DNA of 64,000 nucleotides from Methylobacter sp. (GTDB lineage: Bacteria; Pseudomonadota; Gammaproteobacteria; Methylococcales; Methylomonadaceae). The translations under genes were made by a program, and so were the position numbers. The notes beneath the pieces were generated by a model. It ran no database searches and was not told where the DNA came from. It saw only the letters and a program-made list of their open reading frames with translations. The stretch spans positions 186,001-250,000 of the forward strand of contig JAGXGY010000042.1 of the NCBI GenBank assembly GCA_024636505.1. Direction: 5' to 3'. Below are positions 55,747 through 64,000 of this stretch, in pieces (position 1 is the first letter of the stretch; the number at the start of each line of letters is the position of its first letter).

Positions 55747-58422
55747 TTAACAAGGCATTCCCGCATTTTTACGCGCGTAATTCCACCAGGTAATCGCTAT
55801 GCAAGTAATATAAAAAACAATAAAGCAATACAATGCCGCATCCGGTCTACCGGTAATGCTTATTGCTGTACCATAACTCTTGGGGATAAAGAATGCACCA
55901 TAAGCCGCGACTGCTGAACTGAAACCTAACACCGCAGCTGCTTCCTTAGCTGCGTCTTTCCTTGCTTGAGCCAGCACTTCTGCCGCTTGTCCTTTGACTG
56001 CACACAAGCGCTCGGTCATAAAAATAACCGGAATCATGCGGAAAGTTGAACCATTGCCGACACCTGTAGTGATAAATAACAGCATGAACATGGCGAGAAA
56101 TCCCCAAAAATCGCCAAGGTTTCCCTCGGAAGGCATGAAATGTAATACACCAAATACCGCAACTATCATGATGACAAAGTTCCACAATGTTACCTGCGCA
56201 CCACCCAGTTTATCAGCCAGCCAGCCGCCTACGGGTCTTATCAAAGCGCCGACCAGCGGACCTAAAAAGGCATACTGGGTTGGGTTAACATCAGGGAACA
56301 AAATTTTAATCAGCATGGGAAAACCCGCTGAATAACCAATAAAAGAACCAAAAGTTCCGGTATATAACCAGCACATCAACCAATTGTGTTTACGTTTGAA
56401 AATAATCGATTGCTCTTTGAATGACGCTTTAGCCGAGGCAATGTCATTCATACCAAACCACGCCGCAATGCTGGTTGCGATGATAAACGGCACCCAGATA
56501 AAACCGGCGTTTTGCAACCAGATGGATTTGGTGACTCCAGCCTTGACCCACTCTTGCGGATCGCCACCCAGTGAACCGAATACACTCGCGGCGATAACCA
56601 GCGGCACCACAAACTGCACGGTACTGACGCCCAAATTGCCTAAACCGGCATTCAAGCCCAAGGCCGTGCCTTTTTGGGATTGGGGATAAAAAAAGCTGAT
56701 ATTCGCCATGCTGGAGGCAAAATTGCCGCCGCCGAAACCGCATAACAAGGCCAATACCACCATTAACACATAAGGCGTATCAGGATTTTGCACCGCAAAA
56801 CCTATCCATAAAGACGGCAACAGCAACGAAGCGGTACTGATCGTAGTCCAGCGACGGCCGCCGAAAATCGGCACCATGAACGAATAGAAAATCCGCAAGG
56901 TCGCGCCCGATAATCCTGGTAATGCCGCTAACCAGAACAGTTGGTTGGTGGTGTAGCTAAAACCGATGCTGGGCAGATTAATCACCACGACGCTCCACAC
57001 CATCCACACCGCAAAAGCCAGCAGCAACGTGGGAATGCTGATCCACAGGTTACGTGCAGCGATACGCTTGCCGGTCTTTTCCCAAAAGTCCCGGTCTTCA
57101 GGATTCCATTCGGTCAGCACCAGCGGCGACGGATGACTCAGTTCAGGCAGATCTTTGGATATTTTGGCCAGTTCGGGTACGACACGACGCTCCATACGTA
57201 CAATGGAAAAATGCATCCAGGTCAGCGCAATCGCCATCAATACGAACAGCAACATAAAGCAACTGCTCCAGATGCCGGTCAAGTCGTTCAACATGCCGAA
57301 AGTCAGCGGCAACAAGAACCCGCCCAGACCCCCGATCATGCCCACCGCGCCGCCGACAGCGCCGACGTTATCGGGATAATAAACCGGGATATGTTTGTAC
57401 ACCGCCGCCTTGCCGAACGACATGAACAGGCCCAGCACCGAAACCAGAAAGATAAAGCCCATCGGTTGAAGCGCCAGACTAAAGGCAATGTCGCCCTTAA
57501 TGCCGTGTACGATGTAATCCGTAGGCGGGTAAGACAGGAAAAAGGTACAGATGGTAGCGACAATAAATGTCCAGTACATCAACAACCGCGCGCCATAACG
57601 ATCTGACAACCAGCCGCCCAGTGCGCGAAACAGGCTGGCAAAAATGGAATACGCCGCCGCCAGCATACCCGCCGACTTAATATCGAAACCGTATGCGCCG
57701 ACCAGATAGCGAGGCAACCACAACGCCAAGGCGACAAAAGCCCCGAATACGCAAAAGTAATACAGCGAAAACCGCCAGACCCGCATATCCTTCAACGGCT
57801 CCAGTTGCTTTAAAAATGGTGCGGGCTTAATCCCGGAGTCGCGGCGCTGTTTCAGCATCGGTTCGTCTTTGGTTGTAAACCAGAACAGAACCGCCAGCAG
57901 CAGCAGAGCTGCCGCCCAGATTTGCGCGACCGCATGCCATCCGAAGGCAACCATCACAAAAGGCGCGGTAAATTTAGTTACCGCCGCGCCGACATTGCCG
58001 AGCCCGAAAATACCTAAGGCCGTGCCTTGTTTTTCTTTAGGATACCAGCGCGACACATAGGCGATGCCCACCGCAAACGAACCGCCGGCAACGCCGATAC
58101 CGAGCGCCGTTACCAGAAACATGGTATAGGTTTCAACAGAGGTCAACAGGAAAGTGGCCATAGCCGCCGTCACCATGACCAGCACATAAACTATGCGGCC
58201 ACCGTACTGATCGCTCCAGATACCCAGCATCAGCCGAACCAAGGAGCCTGACAATATCGGCGTACCGACCAGTAGGCCGAATTCGGTCTCGCTTAAATGT
58301 AAATCCTGCTGAATTTGCAAGCCGATGATGGAAAAGATAGTCCACACCGCAAAGCAGGCAGTGAATGCCACGGTGCTTGCGGTCAGAGCGCGTTTTTGTT
58401 GAGCGGAATTAAAGTCTGTCAC
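55747..58422 (-). CDS. narK: NarK1-NarK2 fusion nitrate/nitrite transporter
   Basis: 891 residues, two complete 12-helix MFS halves joined near residue 450. The first half (to about 430) contains GLLVGTPILSGSLVRLMLGI and LGNVGAAVTKFTAPFV, of the NarK1 type that imports nitrate with protons. The second half has LPGLSGATLRIFYSF, GGGNFASSMANISFFYPQSQKG and LGPLVGALIRPVGGWLADKLGG, of the NarK2 nitrate/nitrite antiport type. Such fusions are known, for example in Paracoccus. With narGHJI downstream, it feeds the cytoplasmic reductase and removes nitrite. The start is GTG. Confidence 0.95.
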   Translation of the reverse strand: MTDFNSAQQKRALTASTVAFTACFAVWTIFSIIGLQIQQDLHLSETEFGLLVGTPILSGSLVRLMLGIWSDQYGGRIVYVLVMVTAAMATFLLTSVETYTMFLVTALGIGVAGGSFAVGIAYVSRWYPKEKQGTALGIFGLGNVGAAVTKFTAPFVMVAFGWHAVAQIWAAALLLLAVLFWFTTKDEPMLKQRRDSGIKPAPFLKQLEPLKDMRVWRFSLYYFCVFGAFVALALWLPRYLVGAYGFDIKSAGMLAAAYSIFASLFRALGGWLSDRYGARLLMYWTFIVATICTFFLSYPPTDYIVHGIKGDIAFSLALQPMGFIFLVSVLGLFMSFGKAAVYKHIPVYYPDNVGAVGGAVGMIGGLGGFLLPLTFGMLNDLTGIWSSCFMLLFVLMAIALTWMHFSIVRMERRVVPELAKISKDLPELSHPSPLVLTEWNPEDRDFWEKTGKRIAARNLWISIPTLLLAFAVWMVWSVVVINLPSIGFSYTTNQLFWLAALPGLSGATLRIFYSFMVPIFGGRRWTTISTASLLLPSLWIGFAVQNPDTPYVLMVVLALLCGFGGGNFASSMANISFFYPQSQKGTALGLNAGLGNLGVSTVQFVVPLVIAASVFGSLGGDPQEWVKAGVTKSIWLQNAGFIWVPFIIATSIAAWFGMNDIASAKASFKEQSIIFKRKHNWLMCWLYTGTFGSFIGYSAGFPMLIKILFPDVNPTQYAFLGPLVGALIRPVGGWLADKLGGAQVTLWNFVIMIVAVFGVLHFMPSEGNLGDFWGFLAMFMLLFITTGVGNGSTFRMIPVIFMTERLCAVKGQAAEVLAQARKDAAKEAAAVLGFSSAVAAYGAFFIPKSYGTAISITGRPDAALYCFIVFYITCIAITWWNYARKNAGMPC

Positions 58423-58812
58423 GGCATTCCATCCTTTTTTATTATTTTTAAACCATACACTACCATAAAAATTAAGGTATTTAGTATCTAAAAATACAAT
58501 CTCATGTTATTACTCATAAAAGCATCATATCTATATGAAAAATAAAACTATATTTTTATAGACAACAATAGCCCGATATTATTAAAATGGAATTTTTTAT
58601 AAAAAAGCAAAACAAGTAGCCGGATTAGGGGCTTTAGAAACAGGGAAACCTTCAGTTTTCAACTATTTATCATGATTTTACCGATGATCGCGGCTACCGG
58701 CGGTATTCATTATGACAAAGTAAAACCCCAGATAAACAACAAGCTTTTAGGTTGGGTATTATCGCTTTTTCCTATATGATGCTGCTAATTTAAATCCATA
58801 AAAAGATCAATC
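58423..58812. other. AT-rich divergent regulatory region between narK and the response regulator gene
   Basis: 390 bases with no gene, the AT-rich half nearest narK. TTGGGT (58752-58757) and TATGAT (58775-58780), 17 bp apart, form a good promoter for the response regulator operon. I find no clear FNR box (TTGAT-N4-ATCAA) or paired NarL heptamers for narK, though a loose TACC-N11-GGTA inverted repeat lies near 58471-58489. Confidence 0.5.
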
Positions 58813-59196
58813 ATGCCTGCTGACAGCCCAGTAAAAAATCTTCTAATCGTCGATGACAGCAAGGTATCGAGAATGCTAATCCGCACCCATATTCTTGCTC
58901 AGCGCCCCCACTGGATTATCTCTGAGGCAGCCTGCGGCGAAGAGGCTATCGCCCTTGCGGATACCACTCTTTTTGACTATTGCACGATGGACATTAACAT
59001 GCCGGGTATTCCAGGCACCGATGCAGCAGAGCAAATACTCGCCAATCATCCGTCAATAAAAATCGTTATTTTCTCGGCAAACATCCAGGAAACACACCAA
59101 AATCGCGCCCATGCGCTCGCAAGCATATTGGTTGCCAAACCGGTTACAGAAAAATCAATCGCTCTGACTCTGGATTATTTTGAGAATACCCAATGA
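58813..59196 (+). CDS. CheY-like single-domain response regulator
   Basis: 127 residues, one receiver domain. Acidic pair D14/D15, phosphoacceptor D60 (TMDINMPG), S88 and K109 are all present, so it can be phosphorylated. There is no output domain. It overlaps the CheC-like gene by 4 bases, which suggests that its phosphorylated form is the substrate of that phosphatase. No histidine kinase lies nearby, so the input is unknown. Confidence 0.9.
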   Translation: MPADSPVKNLLIVDDSKVSRMLIRTHILAQRPHWIISEAACGEEAIALADTTLFDYCTMDINMPGIPGTDAAEQILANHPSIKIVIFSANIQETHQNRAHALASILVAKPVTEKSIALTLDYFENTQ

Positions 59197-59813
59197 ACCA
59201 TATCAGCGAACTGCATCTTGACGCGTTAACAGAGATATTCAGCATCGGAGCAGGTCGGGCCGCCTTAAGCCTGAGCGAGATCGTCGGCGACGAAGTACGC
59301 ATTTCCGTACCCTCAGTGCAAATTATTAACACCGAAGACATCAATCCCGCGTCATTATCACTAACTTGCGACGGCCGGTTCGGCGCGGTAAGCCAGCGCT
59401 TTAGCGGCCCTTTTACCGCCGAGGCCGTGCTTTTGTTTACCGAGGAGCAAGCCTTAAAGATCGTTAGCGATATGATGGACTCGAAAATGAGCTATGAAGA
59501 ACTTGCCGAATTTGAGCACGAAGCCATGTGCGAACTGGGCAACATCATTTTGAACGCCTGCCTTTCCTCGATGGCTGATATCCTCAAGTTTACCCTGGAA
59601 AGCTCCCTGCCCTGTTACACCGTAGCATCGGCCGATAAGATATTAAAGCGACTGAAAAAAAATCCTAATCAGCCCTATATCATGATTTTACATATCGACC
59701 TTGCCATTGAAAAGCGACACACCGCAGGCAATCTGGTATTTCTGCTGAGCACCGACTCTCTGAGCAATCTGGTCATCCATATCAAACAGTTTCTCGGCAA
59801 TATACATGAGTGA
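59193..59813 (+). CDS. CheC-like CheY-phosphatase
   Basis: 206 residues of the CheC/CheX/FliY fold. The second active site is complete, with E114-L-G-N117 in EAMCELGNIILNAC. The first has the glutamate, DALTEIFSIGAGRAA (E14), but serine stands where asparagine is expected at position 17, so only one site is likely active. Such proteins dephosphorylate CheY-type regulators. It overlaps its neighbours by 4 and 8 bases, making a coupled three-gene unit with the response regulator and the diguanylate cyclase. Confidence 0.88.
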   Translation: MNHISELHLDALTEIFSIGAGRAALSLSEIVGDEVRISVPSVQIINTEDINPASLSLTCDGRFGAVSQRFSGPFTAEAVLLFTEEQALKIVSDMMDSKMSYEELAEFEHEAMCELGNIILNACLSSMADILKFTLESSLPCYTVASADKILKRLKKNPNQPYIMILHIDLAIEKRHTAGNLVFLLSTDSLSNLVIHIKQFLGNIHE

Positions 59814-60783
59814 AATTGGCATCAAACATTTTGATATGAACGATATCTTCAACACACTCAGCCTCGGGTTAATTGCTGTTGATAGCAATGGCAAGGTATT
59901 GCTCTGGAATGATTGGGTCGCCAAACACAGTAACGTTAAGGAAGCCGACGCCCTCAACCAAAAGCTCGAACAGGCGTTTTCAGAAGCGGTGTCGCCTGCC
60001 TTCCTGACCGCGCTTAATAATACCCTGATTTACCGACTCCCTGTGGTACTGTCCACCGCATTGCACCGCACACCGCTGCCGCTGTACAACGCATCCGAAA
60101 CCAATCAGCAACAAACCAGGATGTATCAGTCGATCACTATCACGCCGATTCGCTCGCAACTGAATGAACCCTGCGGCCTGATTCAGGTGACTGATTCCAG
60201 CACCTCAATCAAGCGTGAAAAAATGCTGCGCTCTCATTCGGAAATCCTGAAGAAAGAAGCCACAACAGACTGCCTGACTGATATCTGCAATCGCCGGTTT
60301 TTCGATGCGCATTACGAATTGGCTGTAGCCGATGCAAAAAGACAAAAACACTGCTTATCGATTTTCATGGTCGACATCGACTTTTTTAAAGCCTATAACG
60401 ATTATTACGGACATATAGCCGGCGATAACGTAATAAGGCAGGTTGCAGAGGCGTTAAAGTCGCAACTGTCGCGTGCTACTGACATCGTTGCCCGTTATGG
60501 AGGGGAAGAATTCGCGCTGGTCATGCCCTATTTATCCCAAAAAGTCGCCGAACAATTTGCCGAAAAGCTGAGAAGCGCCGTTTCTAATCTGGCAATACCG
60601 CATATAAAATCCGCCCCATTTCATCAGATAACCATCAGTATCGGCGTTTGCACCGGCATTCCGGAAAATGGCGACAATCTGCTGGACAGAGCGGACAGTG
60701 CTCTCTATCGAGCCAAACAAAAAGGGCGCAACCAGTTTATTTCCATCCCCCTTTGCGAAACCGAAGAATATCTGAAACAATAG
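59806..60783 (+). CDS. PAS-GGDEF diguanylate cyclase
   Basis: 325 residues. A PAS-like sensor (about 10-130, NTLSLGLIAVDSNGKVLLWN) is followed by a coiled linker and a GGDEF domain (about 150-315). The active site is GGEEF at 232-236, and the inhibitory I-site is R223-A-T-D226, five residues before it, so both catalysis and product feedback are expected. There is no membrane segment. It makes cyclic di-GMP, and the operon links it to a response regulator and its phosphatase. Confidence 0.93.
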   Translation: MSEIGIKHFDMNDIFNTLSLGLIAVDSNGKVLLWNDWVAKHSNVKEADALNQKLEQAFSEAVSPAFLTALNNTLIYRLPVVLSTALHRTPLPLYNASETNQQQTRMYQSITITPIRSQLNEPCGLIQVTDSSTSIKREKMLRSHSEILKKEATTDCLTDICNRRFFDAHYELAVADAKRQKHCLSIFMVDIDFFKAYNDYYGHIAGDNVIRQVAEALKSQLSRATDIVARYGGEEFALVMPYLSQKVAEQFAEKLRSAVSNLAIPHIKSAPFHQITISIGVCTGIPENGDNLLDRADSALYRAKQKGRNQFISIPLCETEEYLKQ

Positions 60784-60891
60784 GTTTTTTACGTGACATC
60801 CGCCCAATAAAACCAAAAATCATAAACCGGACGATACGATCATTGAGTAAGCAACAATCCGCTTAAAAAATCAGTTAACAAACTCAGTCCT

Positions 60892-62355
60892 ATGGTTATG
60901 AAATTCAAACCCTCCGTTATCACCCTGACTTTAAGTCTGGCTCTCTTCCCCGCCCCGCAGCAGGCTATTGAAATCAGCAAAATCGAATTGCCTGACATGG
61001 GCGATTCTTCCGGCACCCTGATCTCGCCTGCCGAAGAAAAACAATTCGGCGAAGCCTTTTTCCGCAGTCTGCACTCGCAAATCGCCATCAATCAGGACGC
61101 CGAAATCCAGCAATACATTCAGACGATTGGTGAAAAACTGGCCGTTAACAGCGACGCACCGGGCAACCCGTTCCATTTCTTTGTGGTCATGGAAAACAAC
61201 ATTAACGCTTTTGCAGGGCCTGGCGGTTATATTGGCGTAAATTCCGGGTTAATCTTAATCACCGAAGCCGAAAGCGAATTGGCCTCAGTGATGGCGCACG
61301 AAATTGCTCACGTTACCCAGCGCCATTTGTACCGCGCTTATGAGGCCGCCAGTCGATTATCAATCCCCACCGCTGCCGCAACCCTGGCTGCGATTTTATT
61401 GGGCACCCAGTCGCCCGCACTGGGCCAAGCAGCCATAATCGCCATTCAAGCCGGCAGCGTTCAGTTTCAGATCGACTTTACTCGCGAAAACGAGGCGGAA
61501 GCTGACCGAGTAGGTATGCAGACCTTGGCGGGGTCGCAATTCGACCCGCGTAGTATGCCCACATTTTTCGAGCGCTTACAGCAATCAAGCCGCTATTACG
61601 GACAGAATATTCCCGAGTTTTTAAGAACCCACCCAGTGACCTCTTCACGTATTTCCGATACGCGCGGACGCGCCGAAACCTATCCCTACAAACAATATCC
61701 CGACTCACTCGGCTATCAACTGACCAAAGCCAAAATCCGGGTGTTAACCGGCACCGACCCTGCCGAAACGCTTCAATACTTCAAATCCAGATTGAATCAA
61801 GGAACGACCGAACAACGCGCCGTTACTCGCTACGGACTGGGAATAAGCGCACTTAACACCCAGAAGTTCAATGAAGCAGAAAGCATTTTTCAACAACTGA
61901 GCAAAGAATATCCCAACCAGCCGCAATACCTAAGCGCACTGGCCCGCACTGCACTGGATGCCAAAAATTACAGCACCGCACTGGCCCGATATAAGAAACT
62001 GACCGAGCAATTCCCGGGCAACGAAGCCATTAAGCTTGAATACATCAGCTCGCTGCTTAAAACCGGTAATGCCGAATTGGCCAGGAAGCGTTTATTTCAG
62101 CTGACGCCTAAAACCCGGCTTCTACCGATTTATTCGCAACTGTTGGCCCAGGTTTATAGCGATTTAAATCAACCGGCCGAATCGCATCGTTATCTTGCAG
62201 AATACTACTATGCGACCGGGCAAACCAAAGATGCGATTCTGCAAACTAAACTGGCGCAAAAATCGAAAGGCCTTAATTTTCAACTCTCTGCCATCCTTAA
62301 TGAACGACTTAACTTCTTTATCAACCAGGAAGAAGAAGCCAGACGTAACCGCTAA
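60892..62355 (+). CDS. bepA: BepA-like M48 metalloprotease with TPR domain
   Basis: 487 residues with a signal peptide (about 1-25). The M48 motif HEIAH lies at 136-140 and the third zinc ligand in ENEAEADRVG near 202. The loops and helices after it, and the C-terminal TPR repeats (about 300-470), fit BepA (YfgC). BepA cuts or helps assemble LptD and the BAM complex in the periplasm. It stands alone. Confidence 0.92.
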   Translation: MVMKFKPSVITLTLSLALFPAPQQAIEISKIELPDMGDSSGTLISPAEEKQFGEAFFRSLHSQIAINQDAEIQQYIQTIGEKLAVNSDAPGNPFHFFVVMENNINAFAGPGGYIGVNSGLILITEAESELASVMAHEIAHVTQRHLYRAYEAASRLSIPTAAATLAAILLGTQSPALGQAAIIAIQAGSVQFQIDFTRENEAEADRVGMQTLAGSQFDPRSMPTFFERLQQSSRYYGQNIPEFLRTHPVTSSRISDTRGRAETYPYKQYPDSLGYQLTKAKIRVLTGTDPAETLQYFKSRLNQGTTEQRAVTRYGLGISALNTQKFNEAESIFQQLSKEYPNQPQYLSALARTALDAKNYSTALARYKKLTEQFPGNEAIKLEYISSLLKTGNAELARKRLFQLTPKTRLLPIYSQLLAQVYSDLNQPAESHRYLAEYYYATGQTKDAILQTKLAQKSKGLNFQLSAILNERLNFFINQEEEARRNR

Positions 62356-62525
62356 CAACCCTGAACGCCAGCTGAATAAAAAGGCACTGCCTGCCTGTTA
62401 TTTCGAGTATTAGCACCTTCTAAAATACCGTAACAGACTGTATTTATTACATATATTATAAAAATATATATTTTTTCCGATAAACTTTATTTTTAAATAG
62501 ACAACAAAGAGACACTTGAATAGAA
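62356..62525. other. AT-rich gap after bepA
   Basis: About 170 bases with no gene. The part 62450-62510 is very AT-rich and may hold the promoter of the putative RNA downstream. Confidence 0.35.
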
Positions 62526-62707
62526 TGCCCCCAGCTTAACGGAATAGGCTCGGTTTAATGACCGACTTAGAGGGGGAAAATTAGTCTTGTAGACTAGCTG
62601 ATAATAATAATAATATAAGTGTAATTGCTTGGGGCAGGTTGTAAAAATAACAACTGAATAATAATAATAACAGCACTCAACACGCCCGCTTCATGCGGGC
62701 TTTTTAT
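62526..62707 (+). ncRNA. Candidate structured RNA with intrinsic terminator
   Basis: A long-range helix pairs TGCCCCCAGC (62526-62535) with GCTTGGGGCA (62627-62636), 9 of 10 pairs. It encloses two small hairpins, TCGGT/ACCGA (about 62550-62565) and TAGTCT/AGACTA (about 62582-62596). A free GGGGG at 62572-62576 could compete for the same C run. After an (AAT)n tract, the stem GCCCGC-TTCAT-GCGGGC with TTTTTATT ends it. No ORF is seen. The gap lies between convergent genes, so it is neither a leader nor a 3' UTR of a plain kind. Confidence 0.4.
62684..62707 (+). terminator. Rho-independent terminator
   Basis: GCCCGC-TTCAT-GCGGGC followed by TTTTTATT, working on the plus strand only. It lies 330 bases after bepA, which suggests that it ends a separate transcript. 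Confidence 0.8.
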
Positions 62708-62774
62708 TGTCCAAAAAAAGGCGAAAGGCGCAAAACGAAAAAATCCCTTTCACCTTTAGCCTTTTCTTTTTTAT

Positions 62775-64000
62775 CTACATACTCAAGCGCACCCCAATCC
62801 AGCCGGCCCTTGGCGCACCGGGCGACACAAACCGGTTATTGTCAAATTGCGGAAATACCTCATCCGCCTCGCCGTAAACGCCAAAAGAGTTATAGTTCTT
62901 GTCGAAAATATTATCGACCTTGCCGAATACCGCAAAATGCTTGGTCACCTTGTATTCCGCCTTGGCATTAAATACCCAGTAACCGGCCAGCGGCGCAGTC
63001 ACATTGGCCTCGTCGCCCCTGAAAACCTTGTTGCCGCTGTAGATGCCGTCGATACCCAACGATACGCGCTGCCATAAATCGACACCCACAGCAGCCTTAT
63101 AGATATGCTCGGGGATGCCGGGAATCCGGTCGCCCTTGCCAACAGCAATCGCCTCGTCAGTATTCAACGGATTCTGAATATCAAAGCCATCCATAAACCG
63201 GGCATTTAAATAAGTATAATTGGTCGAAAAATGCCAATCGTCAATATTGCTGAACAGCTGCGGATAATTAACTGTTGTTCCCGCTTCTATGCCGTAACGG
63301 CGGGTCTTGCCCACGTTATCGAAATAACCCTGACTGATAAGACCGCTGGAGGCATCGCGGCGAAAAATAATATCGTTGTGATTAATGGTATTGAAATAAC
63401 CCAGGTTCCATGTCAAATCGCCGTTGCCTAACAGCTCATCCAGATCGCCTCTGATACCGCCTTCCCAGGTTTTGGCAACCACTTGTTCCAGCGGCGGATC
63501 GGCCACAAAAGAATTAGGCAATTTACACGGGGCTGCCGGATCGGCGCAGCTTAATTCCATCGGCGAAGGCGCACGGGCCGACTCGCTGTAGCTGCCGTAC
63601 ACGTTAAGATTATCCCTGATTTGATAAGTCAATCCGGCAGAGGGATTAAGCCGCTCAAAGGTATGCGAACCGTCCAGGGTTTTTGAAGGATCCTTTACAT
63701 ACTTGTCCTCCATATTGATATGACTGTAGTTATAACGCCCGGCGATAGTCGCCGTTAGCTTATCGGTAATGGAAAAACTGTCGCTCAGAAATACCCCTAC
63801 CGTTGAGGTATTGGTATGCAATCGAACTCTGAATTCATCGACCAGAATGCCGCTCTGCGTGGTGCCCCGGGTATCGGTCAGCGAACCGAGCTCGGTGTCC
63901 GAAGCGAAATGGGTCTCGGCATAATCGTAACTGGTGCCCACCGTCAGGTTGTTTTGATGTTTGAACAAGTCCCGGGCAAACACGGTCTGCAAGGTGCCGC
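62775..64000 (-). CDS. TonB-dependent receptor, C-terminal part, 5' end outside window
   Basis: About 408 residues are visible; the frame is open to the window edge, so the plug domain and part of the barrel lie outside. The visible part is a 22-strand-type barrel, with TLTASIAGRYNYSHIN-like strands, YQIRDNLNVYGSYSESARAPSPMEL, LGYFNTINHNDIIF, and a C-terminal NIFDKNYNSFGVYGEADEVF and GWIGVRLSM. It takes up iron chelates or similar large ligands across the outer membrane with TonB. The last residue is methionine rather than the usual phenylalanine. No ligand can be named. Confidence 0.88.
   Translation of the reverse strand, partial: GTLQTVFARDLFKHQNNLTVGTSYDYAETHFASDTELGSLTDTRGTTQSGILVDEFRVRLHTNTSTVGVFLSDSFSITDKLTATIAGRYNYSHINMEDKYVKDPSKTLDGSHTFERLNPSAGLTYQIRDNLNVYGSYSESARAPSPMELSCADPAAPCKLPNSFVADPPLEQVVAKTWEGGIRGDLDELLGNGDLTWNLGYFNTINHNDIIFRRDASSGLISQGYFDNVGKTRRYGIEAGTTVNYPQLFSNIDDWHFSTNYTYLNARFMDGFDIQNPLNTDEAIAVGKGDRIPGIPEHIYKAAVGVDLWQRVSLGIDGIYSGNKVFRGDEANVTAPLAGYWVFNAKAEYKVTKHFAVFGKVDNIFDKNYNSFGVYGEADEVFPQFDNNRFVSPGAPRAGWIGVRLSM

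Noticed and set aside
58423..58812. FNR or NarL site upstream of narK
   Set aside because: I searched by eye for TTGAT-N4-ATCAA and paired TACYNMT heptamers and found only a loose TACC-N11-GGTA pair.
62599..62671. AAT trinucleotide tracts as a CRISPR or tandem array
   Set aside because: Short simple repeats of 3 bases with no spacers; no CRISPR array or cas gene is in the window.

Overview
The window looks like chromosomal DNA of a gammaproteobacterium. The order thrS-infC-rpmI-rplT-pheS-pheT-ihfA-merR followed by tRNA-Pro is the classic gammaproteobacterial arrangement. A hopanoid-type RND protein, type IV pilus minor pilins, a NarK1-NarK2 fusion with narGHJI, and many small palindromic repeats of the CGTTCCCACG type would fit a methanotroph of the order Methylococcales (Methylobacter/Methylomonas-like). 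No methane-oxidation gene lies in the window, so that placement is inference.

Layout. 1-5.8 kb: the C-terminal part of a GltD/PyrK-type oxidoreductase, an HpnN-like RND exporter on the minus strand, and a broken second copy of it. 5.8-13.6 kb: tRNA-Val, then the translation operon (ThrRS, IF3 with an AUC start, L35, L20, PheRS alpha and beta, IHF-alpha, MerR-type regulator) and tRNA-Pro. 14-18.6 kb: EmrAB-TolC-type multidrug efflux with a divergent TetR regulator and a 21-bp palindromic operator. 18.6-25.4 kb: a ferritin-like protein, a fungal-type cytosine deaminase, glyQS (glyS carries repeat DNA in frame), gmhB, plsC, a lipoprotein and YchJ. 25.5-31 kb: minor pilins fimT-pilW-pilX-pilV on the minus strand and a divergent pilE; the PilV-like protein is very large. 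31.2-32 kb: a TacA/TacT-type toxin-antitoxin pair. 32.2-38.5 kb: dusA, folE, hemH, a membrane-anchored MutS-like ATPase, purT and a lytic transglycosylase.

38.7-44.6 kb: an ABC efflux operon (permease, ATPase, HlyD adaptor, outer-membrane lipoprotein). Its permease gene is split by about 1.5 kb of Mu-like phage morphogenesis genes. 44.7-48.4 kb: a PhoX-like secreted protein, a cytochrome b561-type protein and a dGTPase. 48.4-58.4 kb, minus strand: narK (two-domain fusion), a small unknown gene, then narGHJI, a complete membrane nitrate respiration unit with its transporter. 58.8-60.8 kb: a tight response regulator / CheC-like / diguanylate cyclase operon. 60.9-64 kb: a BepA-like protease, a candidate structured RNA with its own terminator, and the C-terminal part of a TonB-dependent receptor that runs off the window.

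The points most worth a second look are the phage remnant inside the ABC permease, the repeat-derived peptide segments in three proteins, the CheC-coupled c-di-GMP module, the giant PilV-like pilin in a cluster without pilY1, the possible structured RNA near 62.5-62.7 kb, and thrS, which sits behind a tRNA and terminator with neither a Shine-Dalgarno sequence nor obvious room for a promoter. I see no CRISPR array, rRNA or complete mobile element.
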